DNA of 21,784 nucleotides from JAUWMV01 sp964562425. Lineage in GTDB: Bacteria > UBP14 > UBA6098 > B30-G16. The notes below the pieces were generated by a model, which worked only from the letters and a program-made list of their open reading frames with translations, made no database searches and was not told the DNA's origin. Every line of letters begins with the position of its first letter. The first letter of the stretch is position 1. Positions 1 through 8,200 of this stretch are shown piece after piece. A program made the translations under genes and the position numbers. The stretch is from positions 1-21,784 of the forward strand of contig CAZLTJ010000034.1 of the NCBI GenBank assembly GCA_964562425.1, in the 5' to 3' direction.

Positions 1-2
1 GC

Positions 3-59
3 AAAATGTCTGAATACGTTTACAAAAAACTTCCAAAGGTGTTTATAAGGATTGACTAG
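3..59 (+). CDS. C-terminal tail of a fourth array lipoprotein (partial, 5' end outside window)
   Basis: An open frame runs from the left edge to TAG at 57-59 and encodes KMSEYVYKKLPKVFIRID. This matches the last residues of the next two genes (MSEYVYKKLPWEIIRIE and ISEYVYKKLPKEFIRIE). It is followed by the same 26-nt spacer with a GGGGAAGTG ribosome binding site that separates the other copies. It is therefore the end of another member of the tandem lipoprotein array, and the array continues to the left of the window. Nothing else of this copy is visible. Confidence 0.8.
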   Translation, partial: KMSEYVYKKLPKVFIRID

Positions 60-85
60 ATAAAAAATATCGGGGAAGTGATAAA

Positions 86-859
86 ATGAAAAGGATGCTC
101 TTTTTATTAATGGTTATTTTGATTGGTGTACTTGTTTTTATGGGATGTGATAAAGAGGAAACATATTATCCTGAAGGTTATGCTATTCTGCAAAACCAAA
201 TCGAGCATTCAGGAATTGCTATCGAGATAATCGAGTTAGATACGTTCATAATAACTGGAGAAACTGGACATTACGATTTAGGTTTTTTTAAGGAAGGGGA
301 ATACTCCCTGAATTTTGTGTTCCCATATTATAAAAATGGAAAACATAAGATAAAAATAACACATGGTAGGCTCGATACTCCAATACCCGACATAGAGCTT
401 CAGCAACTTCTCCATTATACCAATCATGTTTATGACAATATATTTAGATTAGGACATTACAATTACTTTAAATCTGAGGTAACAAACATGTCTGGCATTC
501 CTGTGTCTATAGAGTGGTGTAGTGATCGACGATGGACGACAGTTTGTTATGAAGAACTTGGTTTAGTTGCTTTTTCTTATTCAGCCATTACTGAAGTAAT
601 AGACACTTTATTCCCTGGGGATACCGTTAGTATATTTAGTTTTCTAATAGGTGGTTTGACCAGGCTTAACTGGGTTGTAGATACTCCATATAATGGTATT
701 GTTGCAGTAACTGGAGGAATTCTTACAACTAATATATTTAGTGAATTAAATTCGACATGGGCTGTTTACTTTCCGGAAAGAACCATAGGAGATAGCGCAA
801 CCACGATGTCTGAATATGTTTACAAAAAACTCCCTTGGGAGATTATAAGGATCGAGTAG
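86..859 (+). CDS. Tandem-array lipoprotein, copy 1 (TTR-like Ig domain + BsuPI-like domain)
   Basis: A 257-residue predicted lipoprotein. The start is fixed by GGGGAAGTG at 72-80. Residues 1-20 form a hydrophobic signal peptide, ending in a lipobox (VFMGC) with Cys21 as the lipidation site. Residues about 28-100 look like a carboxypeptidase-regulatory/transthyretin-like beta-sandwich: GYAILQN, HSGIAIEI, TGETGHYDLG, EGEYSLNF. Residues about 115-240 fit the pattern of a BsuPI-type (proteinase-inhibitor-like) Ig fold: VTNMSGIPVSIEW, then DTLFPGDTVS, then a final GIVAVTGGIL strand. That second assignment is by pattern only. The protein ends in the array-specific EYVYKKLP motif. It is one of at least four tandem paralogues, and over 143-237 it is identical to copy 2 at the DNA level. 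It is expected to be anchored in a membrane facing the periplasm or cell surface. The ligand is unknown. Confidence 0.8.
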   Translation: MKRMLFLLMVILIGVLVFMGCDKEETYYPEGYAILQNQIEHSGIAIEIIELDTFIITGETGHYDLGFFKEGEYSLNFVFPYYKNGKHKIKITHGRLDTPIPDIELQQLLHYTNHVYDNIFRLGHYNYFKSEVTNMSGIPVSIEWCSDRRWTTVCYEELGLVAFSYSAITEVIDTLFPGDTVSIFSFLIGGLTRLNWVVDTPYNGIVAVTGGILTTNIFSELNSTWAVYFPERTIGDSATTMSEYVYKKLPWEIIRIE

Positions 860-885
860 ATAAAAAATGTCGGGGAGGTGATAAG

Positions 886-1665
886 ATGAGAACGATGCTC
901 TTTTTATTAATGGCTATTTTGATTGGTGTATTTGTTTTTATTGGATGTGATAAAGAGGAAACATATTATCCTGAAGGTTATGCTATTCTGCAAAACCAAA
1001 TCGAGCATTCAGGAATTGCTATCGAGATAATCGAGTTGGATACGTTCATTATAACTGGCGAAACCGGGCATTACGATTTGGGTTTTCTTAAGGAAGGTGA
1101 ATACTCCCTGAATTTTGTGTTCCCATATTATAAAAATGAAAAGCAGAAGATAAGAATTACTCATGGTAGGCTCGATATTCCAATACCCGACATAGAGCTT
1201 CAGCAGCTTCTTTATTATTCCATTTATGTTGATGACAGCGTATTGAGACCAGGAGATACAATTCACTATTTAGTTGAGGTTACAAACCAATCTGAAATTC
1301 CTGTACCTATATGGTGGTATCATATTCCACCATGGAAGACTGTTTGTTATGACGACTCTGGTTTAGTTGGCTTTACTTTTGCATGCATTTGGATTGATGT
1401 AAGAGACACTTTATTCCCTTGGGAGACCGATACTTTACGTGGTGGTACATTTTTCATAGGTGGGGAAAGATTGATTGACTGGATGGTTGTTGATCCTCAT
1501 TATAAGGGTATTGTAGCAGTAACTCGAGGAATTCTTACAGAAAAAATATTTAGTGAGTTAGATTCAACATGGGTTGTTTACTTTCCACTCTATTACAATA
1601 TTAGACGCACGATATCTGAATACGTTTATAAAAAACTTCCTAAGGAGTTTATAAGGATCGAGTAG
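886..1665 (+). CDS. Tandem-array lipoprotein, copy 2
   Basis: A 259-residue predicted lipoprotein and the closest paralogue of copy 1. A longer frame opens at ATG 835, but that lies inside the previous gene. I chose ATG 886 because GGGGAGGTG sits at 872-880 and because this start aligns with the signal peptides of the other copies (MRTMLFLLMAILIG, lipobox VFIGC, Cys21). The N-terminal Ig-like domain (to about residue 100) is nearly unchanged from copy 1. The C-terminal domain keeps its framework (RPGDTIHYLVEVTN, DTLFPWETD, YKGIVAVTRGIL, EYVYKKLP) but differs in its loops; the segment around residues 138-155 (WWYHIPPWKTVCYDDSG) is rewritten relative to copy 1. It is probably co-transcribed with its neighbours, since spacers are 26 nt. 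Function unknown; a surface-binding or inhibitor-like role is only an inference from the predicted folds. Confidence 0.82.
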   Translation: MRTMLFLLMAILIGVFVFIGCDKEETYYPEGYAILQNQIEHSGIAIEIIELDTFIITGETGHYDLGFLKEGEYSLNFVFPYYKNEKQKIRITHGRLDIPIPDIELQQLLYYSIYVDDSVLRPGDTIHYLVEVTNQSEIPVPIWWYHIPPWKTVCYDDSGLVGFTFACIWIDVRDTLFPWETDTLRGGTFFIGGERLIDWMVVDPHYKGIVAVTRGILTEKIFSELDSTWVVYFPLYYNIRRTISEYVYKKLPKEFIRIE

Positions 1666-1691
1666 TTAAAAAATGTCGGGGAGGTGAGAAA

Positions 1692-2432
1692 ATGAAAAGG
1701 ATACTCTTTTTATCAGTGGTTGCTACGATTGGTGTACTTGTTTTTATTGGATGTGATAAAGAGGAAACATATTATCCCGAAGGTTATGCTACTCTGCAAA
1801 ACCAAATCGAGCATTCAGGAATCGCTGTAGAGATAATCGAGGCAGATACATTCATTTTTACTGATTCAACCGGATATTATGATCTAGGGTTCCTCGATGA
1901 TGGAGAATATACTCTGAATTCAGTATTTCCGTTTTACAAAAATGAAAGACAAGTGATAAATATTAATGATGGGGAGCTTAAACACAGAATTAAAGATATT
2001 AATTTAGAACAAGTACTAGAACATACATTGTTTGTATACGATTCTGTATCTTATTTACTTGATTACGCTTTATATGTAGAAATTGAAGCAAAAAACGTCT
2101 CTAATGAAAAGATAGTAATTCATTACTTTGGACTACCATGGACTACTGCACAAGCGATGACAAACGATACAATTATAGGATTTATTATCTGGAGGTTGTG
2201 TGTAGTTGGATATGATACTTTAGAACCTGGCGAGAGTTACTGGGGTTGTTTTTCAGAAAAAGTGTATAGATATCCATTTGGTGCCTATGAAATTGTTGCT
2301 GTAATGCTATATTTTGAATTTGGACAAGAATTAGTACCTATAGATAACTATGTTTATGGAACTCGTGATCACATATTACTGCATCGTCGATTAGCATCGA
2401 AACTTCCAAGAAAGCAAATTGTCGTTAGATGA
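1692..2432 (+). CDS. Tandem-array lipoprotein, copy 3 (most divergent)
   Basis: A 246-residue predicted lipoprotein with ribosome binding site GGGGAGGTG at 1678-1686. The signal peptide and lipobox (VFIGC, Cys21), and the following CDKEETYYPEGYATLQNQ stretch, match copies 1 and 2. The first domain shows the classic carboxypeptidase-regulatory-like pattern most clearly: SGIAVEI, then FTDSTGYYDLGFLDDGEYTL. From about residue 100 the sequence departs strongly from its sisters but keeps the Ig-like framework: YVEIEAKNVSNEKIVIHY, YDTLEPGESYWGCFS, GAYEIVAVMLYF. This resembles the BsuPI fold better than the other copies do. The C-terminus (SKLPRKQIVVR) is a diverged form of the KKLP tail. It is the last intact member of the array on this side. 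Function is not recognised. Confidence 0.8.
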   Translation: MKRILFLSVVATIGVLVFIGCDKEETYYPEGYATLQNQIEHSGIAVEIIEADTFIFTDSTGYYDLGFLDDGEYTLNSVFPFYKNERQVININDGELKHRIKDINLEQVLEHTLFVYDSVSYLLDYALYVEIEAKNVSNEKIVIHYFGLPWTTAQAMTNDTIIGFIIWRLCVVGYDTLEPGESYWGCFSEKVYRYPFGAYEIVAVMLYFEFGQELVPIDNYVYGTRDHILLHRRLASKLPRKQIVVR

Positions 2433-2459
2433 TTTTTAACTTTAATGTAGGAGAAAAAA

Positions 2460-2531
2460 ATGAAAAAGATTAAATTATTATGTATGTTTCAATTCAAAAA
2501 AAACCATTTACATGGTAAGGCGTTCTGCTGA
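2460..2531 (+). CDS. Small ORF of 23 residues, possible remnant of a gene start
   Basis: ATG 2460 follows AGGAG (2449-2453) with ideal 6-nt spacing, 27 nt after the last array gene, and encodes MKKIKLLCMF followed by a polar stretch and TGA at 2529-2531. The start looks like that of an exported protein, but the hydrophobic core is missing. It may be the decayed front of a further gene in the array operon, a leader peptide, or noise. I see the ribosome binding site and frame directly; the rest is inference. Confidence 0.25.
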   Translation: MKKIKLLCMFQFKKNHLHGKAFC

Positions 2532-2555
2532 ATAAGTATTTTATATTAAGATTTC

Positions 2556-2589
2556 CTTCCCCTTTTTGTTGCCTTTATGTGAATTTCAC
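2556..2589. repeat. 34-bp direct repeat, left copy
   Basis: This stretch is identical over 34 nt to 5161-5194. Similarity continues imperfectly for about 15 nt more (2591-2604 against 5198-5211). It starts with CTTCCCC followed by TTTTT, and ends in a GTGAA/TTCAC inverted repeat that includes a start-stop ATGTGA. The two copies bracket the two-gene block 2590-5160. No third copy was seen in the window. Confidence 0.85.
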
Positions 2590-2606
2590 AAAATTATTAT
2601 TAATCC

Positions 2607-2634
2607 TTGATAAATATTTCTGAAACTATATACT
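2607..2634 (+). promoter_or_regulatory. Candidate sigma70-type promoter for the 2758-3434 block
   Basis: TTGATA (2607-2612) and TATACT (2629-2634) are separated by 16 nt. This would give a leader of about 115 nt before the lipoprotein gene at 2758. It lies just inside the left direct repeat. AT-rich DNA gives such matches by chance, so this is tentative. Confidence 0.4.
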
Positions 2635-2757
2635 TACAAATTGTTAAACTAAATATGAGTATGCTCGATGATTAAATGTATCTACAATTTTCTTGCCAAT
2701 TCAATTCTTTCAGTACCAATATGTTACATCCGAAAAGATTTATTCGAGGAGGATGAA

Positions 2758-3417
2758 ATGAAGGTTAAAATTCTAGGTCGAACTGTTGTTATGCTGTTTT
2801 TGATAGCAATATTTACGCTTTTTTTGTTAGGATGTGAAAAAGATATAATCGAAAATCCGGATTATCTTTTGGCGGACTCTCTTTATATCGAATCCGGAAA
2901 TGGTGGAGAATCCGAATTAGTGTTTACATTTGGAGATATGGATCAATCTTTTTCCGATGTAAATGTGCTTTTAGTCCAGAGCGACAATTATAGCGACACA
3001 GTAGCTTCTTTTGAAGCTTCAACTCATTATAACTATTTTGTTGTTAAAGGTTTAGAACCGGAAACAACGGATATTATTATTTATGGTGATGACTATTATC
3101 CACAAAAATATAGGAAATACGCGATACCAGACAGTGTATGCGTATTCACAACTCAAATGGCTAGTATCTGTTCATTGAGATACATGCCCGGTGTTGTGGT
3201 TATTATTTTTGATGACAGTATAGGTTACGATGAAGCTATGGATATTTTAGATGAATATGAACTCGAATTGTGGCATTTATTTACTATTGAGCACTCCTTC
3301 TATTTCTGTATAACACCTGAAAAATACGCATTCGACATTCCAACTTTAGCAGAAATCCTAATTTTAGATAGAAGAATAATTTCTGTCGGAGTTGATCATA
3401 TATATATCATACAATAA
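2758..3417 (+). CDS. Lipoprotein with S8-propeptide/inhibitor I9-like C-terminal domain
   Basis: A 219-residue predicted lipoprotein. I chose ATG 2758 over the longer frame (ATG 2668) because GGAGG (2748-2752) is correctly spaced, and because it puts the signal peptide at the N-terminus with lipobox LLGC (Cys26). Residues about 35-120 are a beta-rich region rich in acidic residues that I do not recognise. The last 75 residues follow the pattern of the ferredoxin-like prodomain of fervidolysin/subtilisin-type proteases: MPGVVVIIFDDSIGYDEAMD, ILDEYELELWH, FYFCITPEKYAFDIPTLAEI, then a final RIISVGVDHIYI. In proteases this domain precedes and inhibits the catalytic domain. Here it ends the protein and no protease is nearby. 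The gene is probably co-transcribed with the FN3 gene 16 nt downstream. The domain call is by pattern only. Confidence 0.75.
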   Translation: MKVKILGRTVVMLFLIAIFTLFLLGCEKDIIENPDYLLADSLYIESGNGGESELVFTFGDMDQSFSDVNVLLVQSDNYSDTVASFEASTHYNYFVVKGLEPETTDIIIYGDDYYPQKYRKYAIPDSVCVFTTQMASICSLRYMPGVVVIIFDDSIGYDEAMDILDEYELELWHLFTIEHSFYFCITPEKYAFDIPTLAEILILDRRIISVGVDHIYIIQ

Positions 3418-3433
3418 ACTGGAGGTTTAAAAC

Positions 3434-5122
3434 ATGTATAAATTTATTTTCTTTATTATGAGTCTATTATTATTCTTACCATGTTTCGCTCTTCCTTCAC
3501 CACCACCAAATGAATTGTATGTATATCCACCCACAAATCTTACTGCAACCGATGAAGAAACTCACATTGCCTTGTCATGGATTCACAGCATCGGTTCAAA
3601 TTTCCCAGAAAGTCCAGTTGCGGGATATAGAATTTATCGAGGATTAATGTCTGGGAGAATGGGAGAAATTGCTGAAGTTCCATATGTTGATAACTATACA
3701 GACTTTGATGTTGTTCCCGGTAGAACGTATTACTATCGTGTTGGTGCATTCACAGTTGAAGGTCCTGGTTATCGTGAATATGGTATGATTAGCCCTTACT
3801 CAAACGAAGCATCAATTGCAAAAAGAGTTAATTGTCCTTCCTTGTTATCCAGAAAAAGGCTTAAATTATTTCCGTTTGAATTTGTTAACAATATTTTATC
3901 TCAAACTGTAATTGATTCAATTAATTCTGATATTATTCCTGTTCCAGAAGAACCTTTAAAAATTAATGGCAATTATAATCTTCAGATTAAAGAATTAGGT
4001 TACTCAACGGATTCTATTGATTATGTCCAATTTCTCCATGTTGATAGGGTGCCTGAAGTGTTTTCTGCAGTTGATTATCATAACAATTTCTTCTTATATG
4101 ATCCTATAACATTTTTATCACCAGTCTTTGCAATTGATCAGGATTCGAATGATATCACGTATCTTATTACAGAGGATGACAGCGAGTGTTATAATTCCGA
4201 TAGTGCGGGATATATGATAATAACTTTCGATCTTACACCTCATATACCTCATATTTCTTCAGCTTTAATAGATGCTAATGCGCTTGTCAAAAGGTTTGAA
4301 ATGCAGTGTATGAGTGTGGAGGTCAAGGTAGATACAGAATGGGTCGAAATTGGGAAATTACCTGCAAGAGCATTTCAATACAAAGAATTTGTTTCGTTTT
4401 CAGTGCCAGCATATGATTCAATATATATAAAGTCCGAATGGGACAATCATTATAAACTAGATTGTACAAAACTTTATCCCAATCCCACACTAATAGCTCC
4501 CACCGAAATTCCATTGGTTTCGGCAGTTCACTCGAGTGGTGATACTGTATCAGATGCACTTCTTGCTCCAGATTCGATTTATGTGCAAATATTAAGCGAT
4601 GAATATATTGACCTGATGTTTGCTTCAATTGCAGAACCGGATCCTGGATTAATTCGTGATTATTATTTTCTCTCTTACGGTCATTATGAATACGACTCTG
4701 GTTATGGTTCAATGGAAGGTCGTGGAAGCGGATCTGCAGTTCTGCCATTGCCTGCTCCATTTCCAGATCCCGATGTAATAACAGACCAAGAAGAAGGCGA
4801 ACCATCCGAAGAGGAACACGATTACGGCAAACGAACTGCTGAGATAGACATGATTCCAAAGGTTACGTCGCTTGGCGAACCGAAGCCGAATCCATTCAAT
4901 GCCACGATAGATATACCTTTCGATGTCTCCGAGGAGCAGATAGTGCACATTGCGATTTACGATATTTCTGGAAAGCTGATCGATGTCCTTGCGGACAAAG
5001 AGTATGAAGTAGGACGACATCATCTTGTCTGGGACGGCTCGAGCAAGAATTCCGGCACATATTTTGTCAAAATGACCGCTGGTGATTACACAAATACGAA
5101 ACAGATTGTATTGATAAAGTAG
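3434..5122 (+). CDS. Secreted FN3-domain protein with FlgD-like/T9SS-type sorting tail
   Basis: A 562-residue secreted protein; ribosome binding site GGAGGT at 3421-3426. Residues 1-19 are a signal peptide (SLLLFLPCFA, cleavage before LPSPPP). Residues about 34-130 are a fibronectin type III domain: PPTNLTATDEETHIALSW, GYRIYRG, GRTYYYRVGAF. Residues about 190-345 are beta-rich and resemble DNRLRE-type adhesin modules; that is a weak assignment. Residues about 440-475 form an acidic linker (EEGEPSEEEHD). Residues 485-562 are the typical C-terminal module PKPNPFNATIDIPF, HIAIYDISGKLIDVL, VWDGSSKNSGTYFVKM, ending KQIVLIK. This is known as a FlgD Ig-like or type A sorting domain in FCB-type and candidate-phylum bacteria. 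The DNA of this last module is clearly richer in GC than the rest of the gene. Likely cell-surface or released. Confidence 0.85.
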   Translation: MYKFIFFIMSLLLFLPCFALPSPPPNELYVYPPTNLTATDEETHIALSWIHSIGSNFPESPVAGYRIYRGLMSGRMGEIAEVPYVDNYTDFDVVPGRTYYYRVGAFTVEGPGYREYGMISPYSNEASIAKRVNCPSLLSRKRLKLFPFEFVNNILSQTVIDSINSDIIPVPEEPLKINGNYNLQIKELGYSTDSIDYVQFLHVDRVPEVFSAVDYHNNFFLYDPITFLSPVFAIDQDSNDITYLITEDDSECYNSDSAGYMIITFDLTPHIPHISSALIDANALVKRFEMQCMSVEVKVDTEWVEIGKLPARAFQYKEFVSFSVPAYDSIYIKSEWDNHYKLDCTKLYPNPTLIAPTEIPLVSAVHSSGDTVSDALLAPDSIYVQILSDEYIDLMFASIAEPDPGLIRDYYFLSYGHYEYDSGYGSMEGRGSGSAVLPLPAPFPDPDVITDQEEGEPSEEEHDYGKRTAEIDMIPKVTSLGEPKPNPFNATIDIPFDVSEEQIVHIAIYDISGKLIDVLADKEYEVGRHHLVWDGSSKNSGTYFVKMTAGDYTNTKQIVLIK

Positions 5123-5145
5123 TGGAAACGAGAAATATAATTTTC

Positions 5146-5153
5146 AGGAGGAG
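5146..5153 (+). promoter_or_regulatory. Displaced Shine-Dalgarno upstream of lptD
   Basis: AGGAGGAG is followed by TAAAAAA and then by the right copy of the 34-bp repeat. The first ATG of lptD is at 5210, 57 nt downstream, with no ribosome binding site in between. Removing 5161-5209 would leave a 7-nt spacing, which is ideal. Confidence 0.6.
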
Positions 5154-5160
5154 TAAAAAA

Positions 5161-5194
5161 CTTCCCCTTTTTGTTGCCTTTATGTGAATTTCAC
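5161..5194. repeat. 34-bp direct repeat, right copy
   Basis: Exact match to 2556-2589, with weaker similarity on to about 5211. It lies between a strong Shine-Dalgarno and the lptD start codon. The lptD frame is open through the whole repeat, back to TAA at 5153-5155. Confidence 0.85.
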
Positions 5195-5209
5195 CTCAAA
5201 TTACTATCG

Positions 5210-8200
5210 ATGTCTAAGTATTTAAAAATTACGGTGATAATTTTCATCTTCGGTACTATCTATGCCCAGCCGATACAGTTGATTCACTCCGATAGGTTGG
5301 AATCCCTCGATGGTGGGAACATTATTATTCTGACCGGTGCTGTGCATCTAAGACATCAGTCGAAGGAACTCCGTAGTCTGTATGCCCGATGGAACAAACG
5401 AAACAAAGAGGTCATTTTTATCGACTCTGTGCAGATCGAGGATACCAATTATATTATTACTGCGGATAGAGTTAAGTATTATCGTCGCTCAGGTGACGGT
5501 GAGGCTACAGGAAACATTTTTCTACGCACCTCAGATAATAAACTTAAGGTTTGGGGAAAAGTTGGATTTCTTGATGGTGCTCAGAAGCTTGTTAGGATTA
5601 CCGTTGAACCGCATCTCATTTGGACCGACTCGTCCGGTTCGAGAATAGAACTCTGGTCGAAAGTTCTCTCACATTTTACCGAAAATAAGGTATCCATAGC
5701 CGTCGATTCGGTGCATGCAATTTTGTATCCCGAGGACTCGAGCAGTTCACCTATGGATATTGTTTGCGATTCTTTGGAGTTTTACGAAAAGGAAAACCTG
5801 GTTGTTTTTTTTGGTAATGTTGTAATAAAACAGGATTCGGTATTACTTAATGCATCCATGGCTCAATACTGGAGGGATGATGACAAAGTATTGTTTTCAG
5901 ATGATGTAACAGTCGAAGATCCACTTTTAACTTTAAAAGCAGATACATTTATTGTATATCTGTCTGAAAACAAAATAAGCTATGCCGAAGCACTTTCAAG
6001 CCCTCGCGGCACATGGCACGATCCCGATGATTCCCTTAAACTCGCTCAAGACAGCAAATTTTCCGCAGAGAGAATGTTGTTCCATTTTATGGACGGCAAG
6101 ATAAATCGTGCTGATTTAATTATTCAGGCTTCAGTCGAGTATTGGCCTGCACCTTCGGATTCTGCTACAATTGAACATCATGTGATTGCTGGGGATTCTC
6201 TTGCTGCAATTTTCTCAGAGGGAAAAATTGATTCTATCGAAATGTGGGGTGGTGTGGTTGGTGTAACGTATAGATTAGAGAAAGATATAATGGATTCTAT
6301 AGCATATAAAGGCGACATGATTTCGCTGTCCTCGAAGAAATTCATTCATCTGTATGCGTATAACGACCCAGCAACGCTTAAATATAAGGATTTCATGCTC
6401 ACTGCAGGACAGATTCATTTAAACGGAGATAACAAAATTCTAACCGCCACCTCGAATATGGTATCCGATACTGTCATAGGCGAACCATTTATGAGAGATA
6501 GGGATGACACACTAAGAGCAGAGTCGGTTGTTTTCGATATAGATACCCGTCGAGGAAAGCTTTTCTATGGTAGCACACAGTTCGAGGACGGCATTTTCAA
6601 AGGTCTGCAAGCTACTAAATCGTATGGAGACACTTTCTATGTTGCCAATGCCAGATTTTCTTCGTGCGATTTTTGGCCACCGCAATATCTGTTCTATACT
6701 CCTCATCTCAAACTGATACCCAAGGATAAAGCGGTTGCTAGGTCTATAACGATGTATTTCGATAAACTACCTGTTTTTTGGTTACCTTTTATGGTTTTCC
6801 CTGTCAAAAAAGATCGGCATTCAGGTCTGCTGACAATGGATATTGGTAGATTTCAAGGAGGTGATCGATTTGTCAGGAACTTAGGATACTATTGGGCATC
6901 GAGCCAATATTGGGATGCATCTCTGGCTTTGGATATAGACGAGGAAAAAGGTCTTTTTCTTAAGACTAACTTTAAGTATGCTCTGAGATATAATCTTAAC
7001 GGACAGATTTACTATTCAAGAAAAATTACAACTCAAAGGGATTGGTATACCGGAACGAAAAAGGAGAATCGTTGGGAGACCAGAATAAGACATAATCAGA
7101 ATCTTCCCAACAGTGCTCGCGTCTTAGCAGAAATATTTATGGCAAGTGATGCAGAATATCTTGTAGAAACACATGCAATCCCAGAGACGTCTATGAACAG
7201 GAAGAATCTAACATCAAGAATCGTTTATTCTCAGCCGTTTACGATAGGTCAACTTAATTTATCATGGGTGCGCACACATAATCTCATTAATAATGAAAAA
7301 GTCATCGATTTCCCAGTTGCAACATTTGTTGGATATTCAACACCCATTTTCGGCAAGGGTGAACGCTGGTATAACGATATTAATGGAAGATTTTCAAGTA
7401 TTATTAAAAATAAGGCAAAGGAAAGCGACACATTAACGGTAAAAACTCTAAGCGGGAATATCAAGGGCAATTTATCTCTTTCAGAGGATTTCGGAAGAGT
7501 TAATGCAAATATTTCGTCGGATATTGTTAAATATTCCTCAAAGTCGATTCACATACTCGAAGAACACACCGGGGCTAAGTTTAATGGTTCTCTTTCGTTT
7601 TCAAAGTGGTTTGGCGATTACGTAAATTTGTCACCTTCTATCTCTGCCGAGAGTTATATTATCGACAAAGGTGTCAATGGAACAATAAATCCATCGATAA
7701 GCAAATATTCCATTTCTACTGCTGCAGCAACGGACATTTATGGTAATATTCCAATTAATATATCGAATGTAAAAAAATTCCATCATGTAGTCTCACCTAA
7801 GATCTCGATTTCATACTCACCAGAGGTTAAAGATGCGGGAAACTTTTATTCTTTCGGAGGTCTTACTGCACCTTATGGAGGCAAACATGCAAATTTAAAC
7901 TTCACACTATCACAAAATTTTGGATTAAAACTTGCTGATACATCTGGAACTCTTAGCAGACTTTCATTATTCTCCATGACAAGTTCTGGATCATATAATT
8001 TCATTGCAGAGAACCGTAAATTCTCAGATATCTCAACCTCACTGAGTGCACAACCTGCAAATTGGCTTTCGATCACTCTGAGTGCTATAAATTCTATATA
8101 TTCAAACTCATATGTGAGCTCGCCCGATGGTCTATACCTAAAAAGCATTCAAGCTAATTCCAGAGCTAGGCTACCGTTCACGATACCATTCGATGACCCA

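Larger units (their letters stand above)
1..2432. repeat. Tandem gene array, units of about 800 bp
   Basis: Starts at 86, 886 and 1692 give unit lengths of 800 and 806 bp, with a fourth copy entering at the left edge. Each gene is separated from the next by exactly 26 nt (60-85, 860-885, 1666-1691), built on one consensus of an A-rich stretch, TCGGGGAGGTG and a short A-rich linker. Identity is highest from the signal peptide to the end of the first domain; copies 1 and 2 share a 95-nt exact run at 143-237 and 943-1037. It then falls sharply in the C-terminal half and rises again over the last 50 nt of copies 0-2. This is direct evidence of tandem duplication. Selection on, or conversion of, only part of the unit is inference. 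Confidence 0.85.
2433..2757. other. Intergenic stretch with small ORF, 34-bp repeat and promoter
   Basis: This 325-nt gap holds three things listed separately: a 23-codon ORF with a good ribosome binding site (2460-2531), the left copy of a 34-bp direct repeat (2556-2589), and a sigma70-like promoter (2607-2634). The reading frame of the next gene stays open back to ATG 2668, but without a ribosome binding site there. No RNA gene was seen. Confidence 0.6.

Noticed and set aside
835..885. Longer N-terminus for array copy 2 starting inside copy 1
   Set aside because: It would put a polar stretch ahead of the signal peptide; the ATG at 886 has the conserved ribosome binding site and aligns with the other copies.
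4323..4859. 178-codon open frame on the minus strand inside the FN3-protein gene
   Set aside because: It is antisense to a gene with clear domains and a ribosome binding site; its translation is rich in His/Gln and shows no family pattern. It is a shadow frame.
5171..5209. TTG start for LptD within the repeat
   Set aside because: It adds 13 residues ahead of a good signal peptide and is 17 nt from the Shine-Dalgarno. Kept only as an alternative explanation in the findings.
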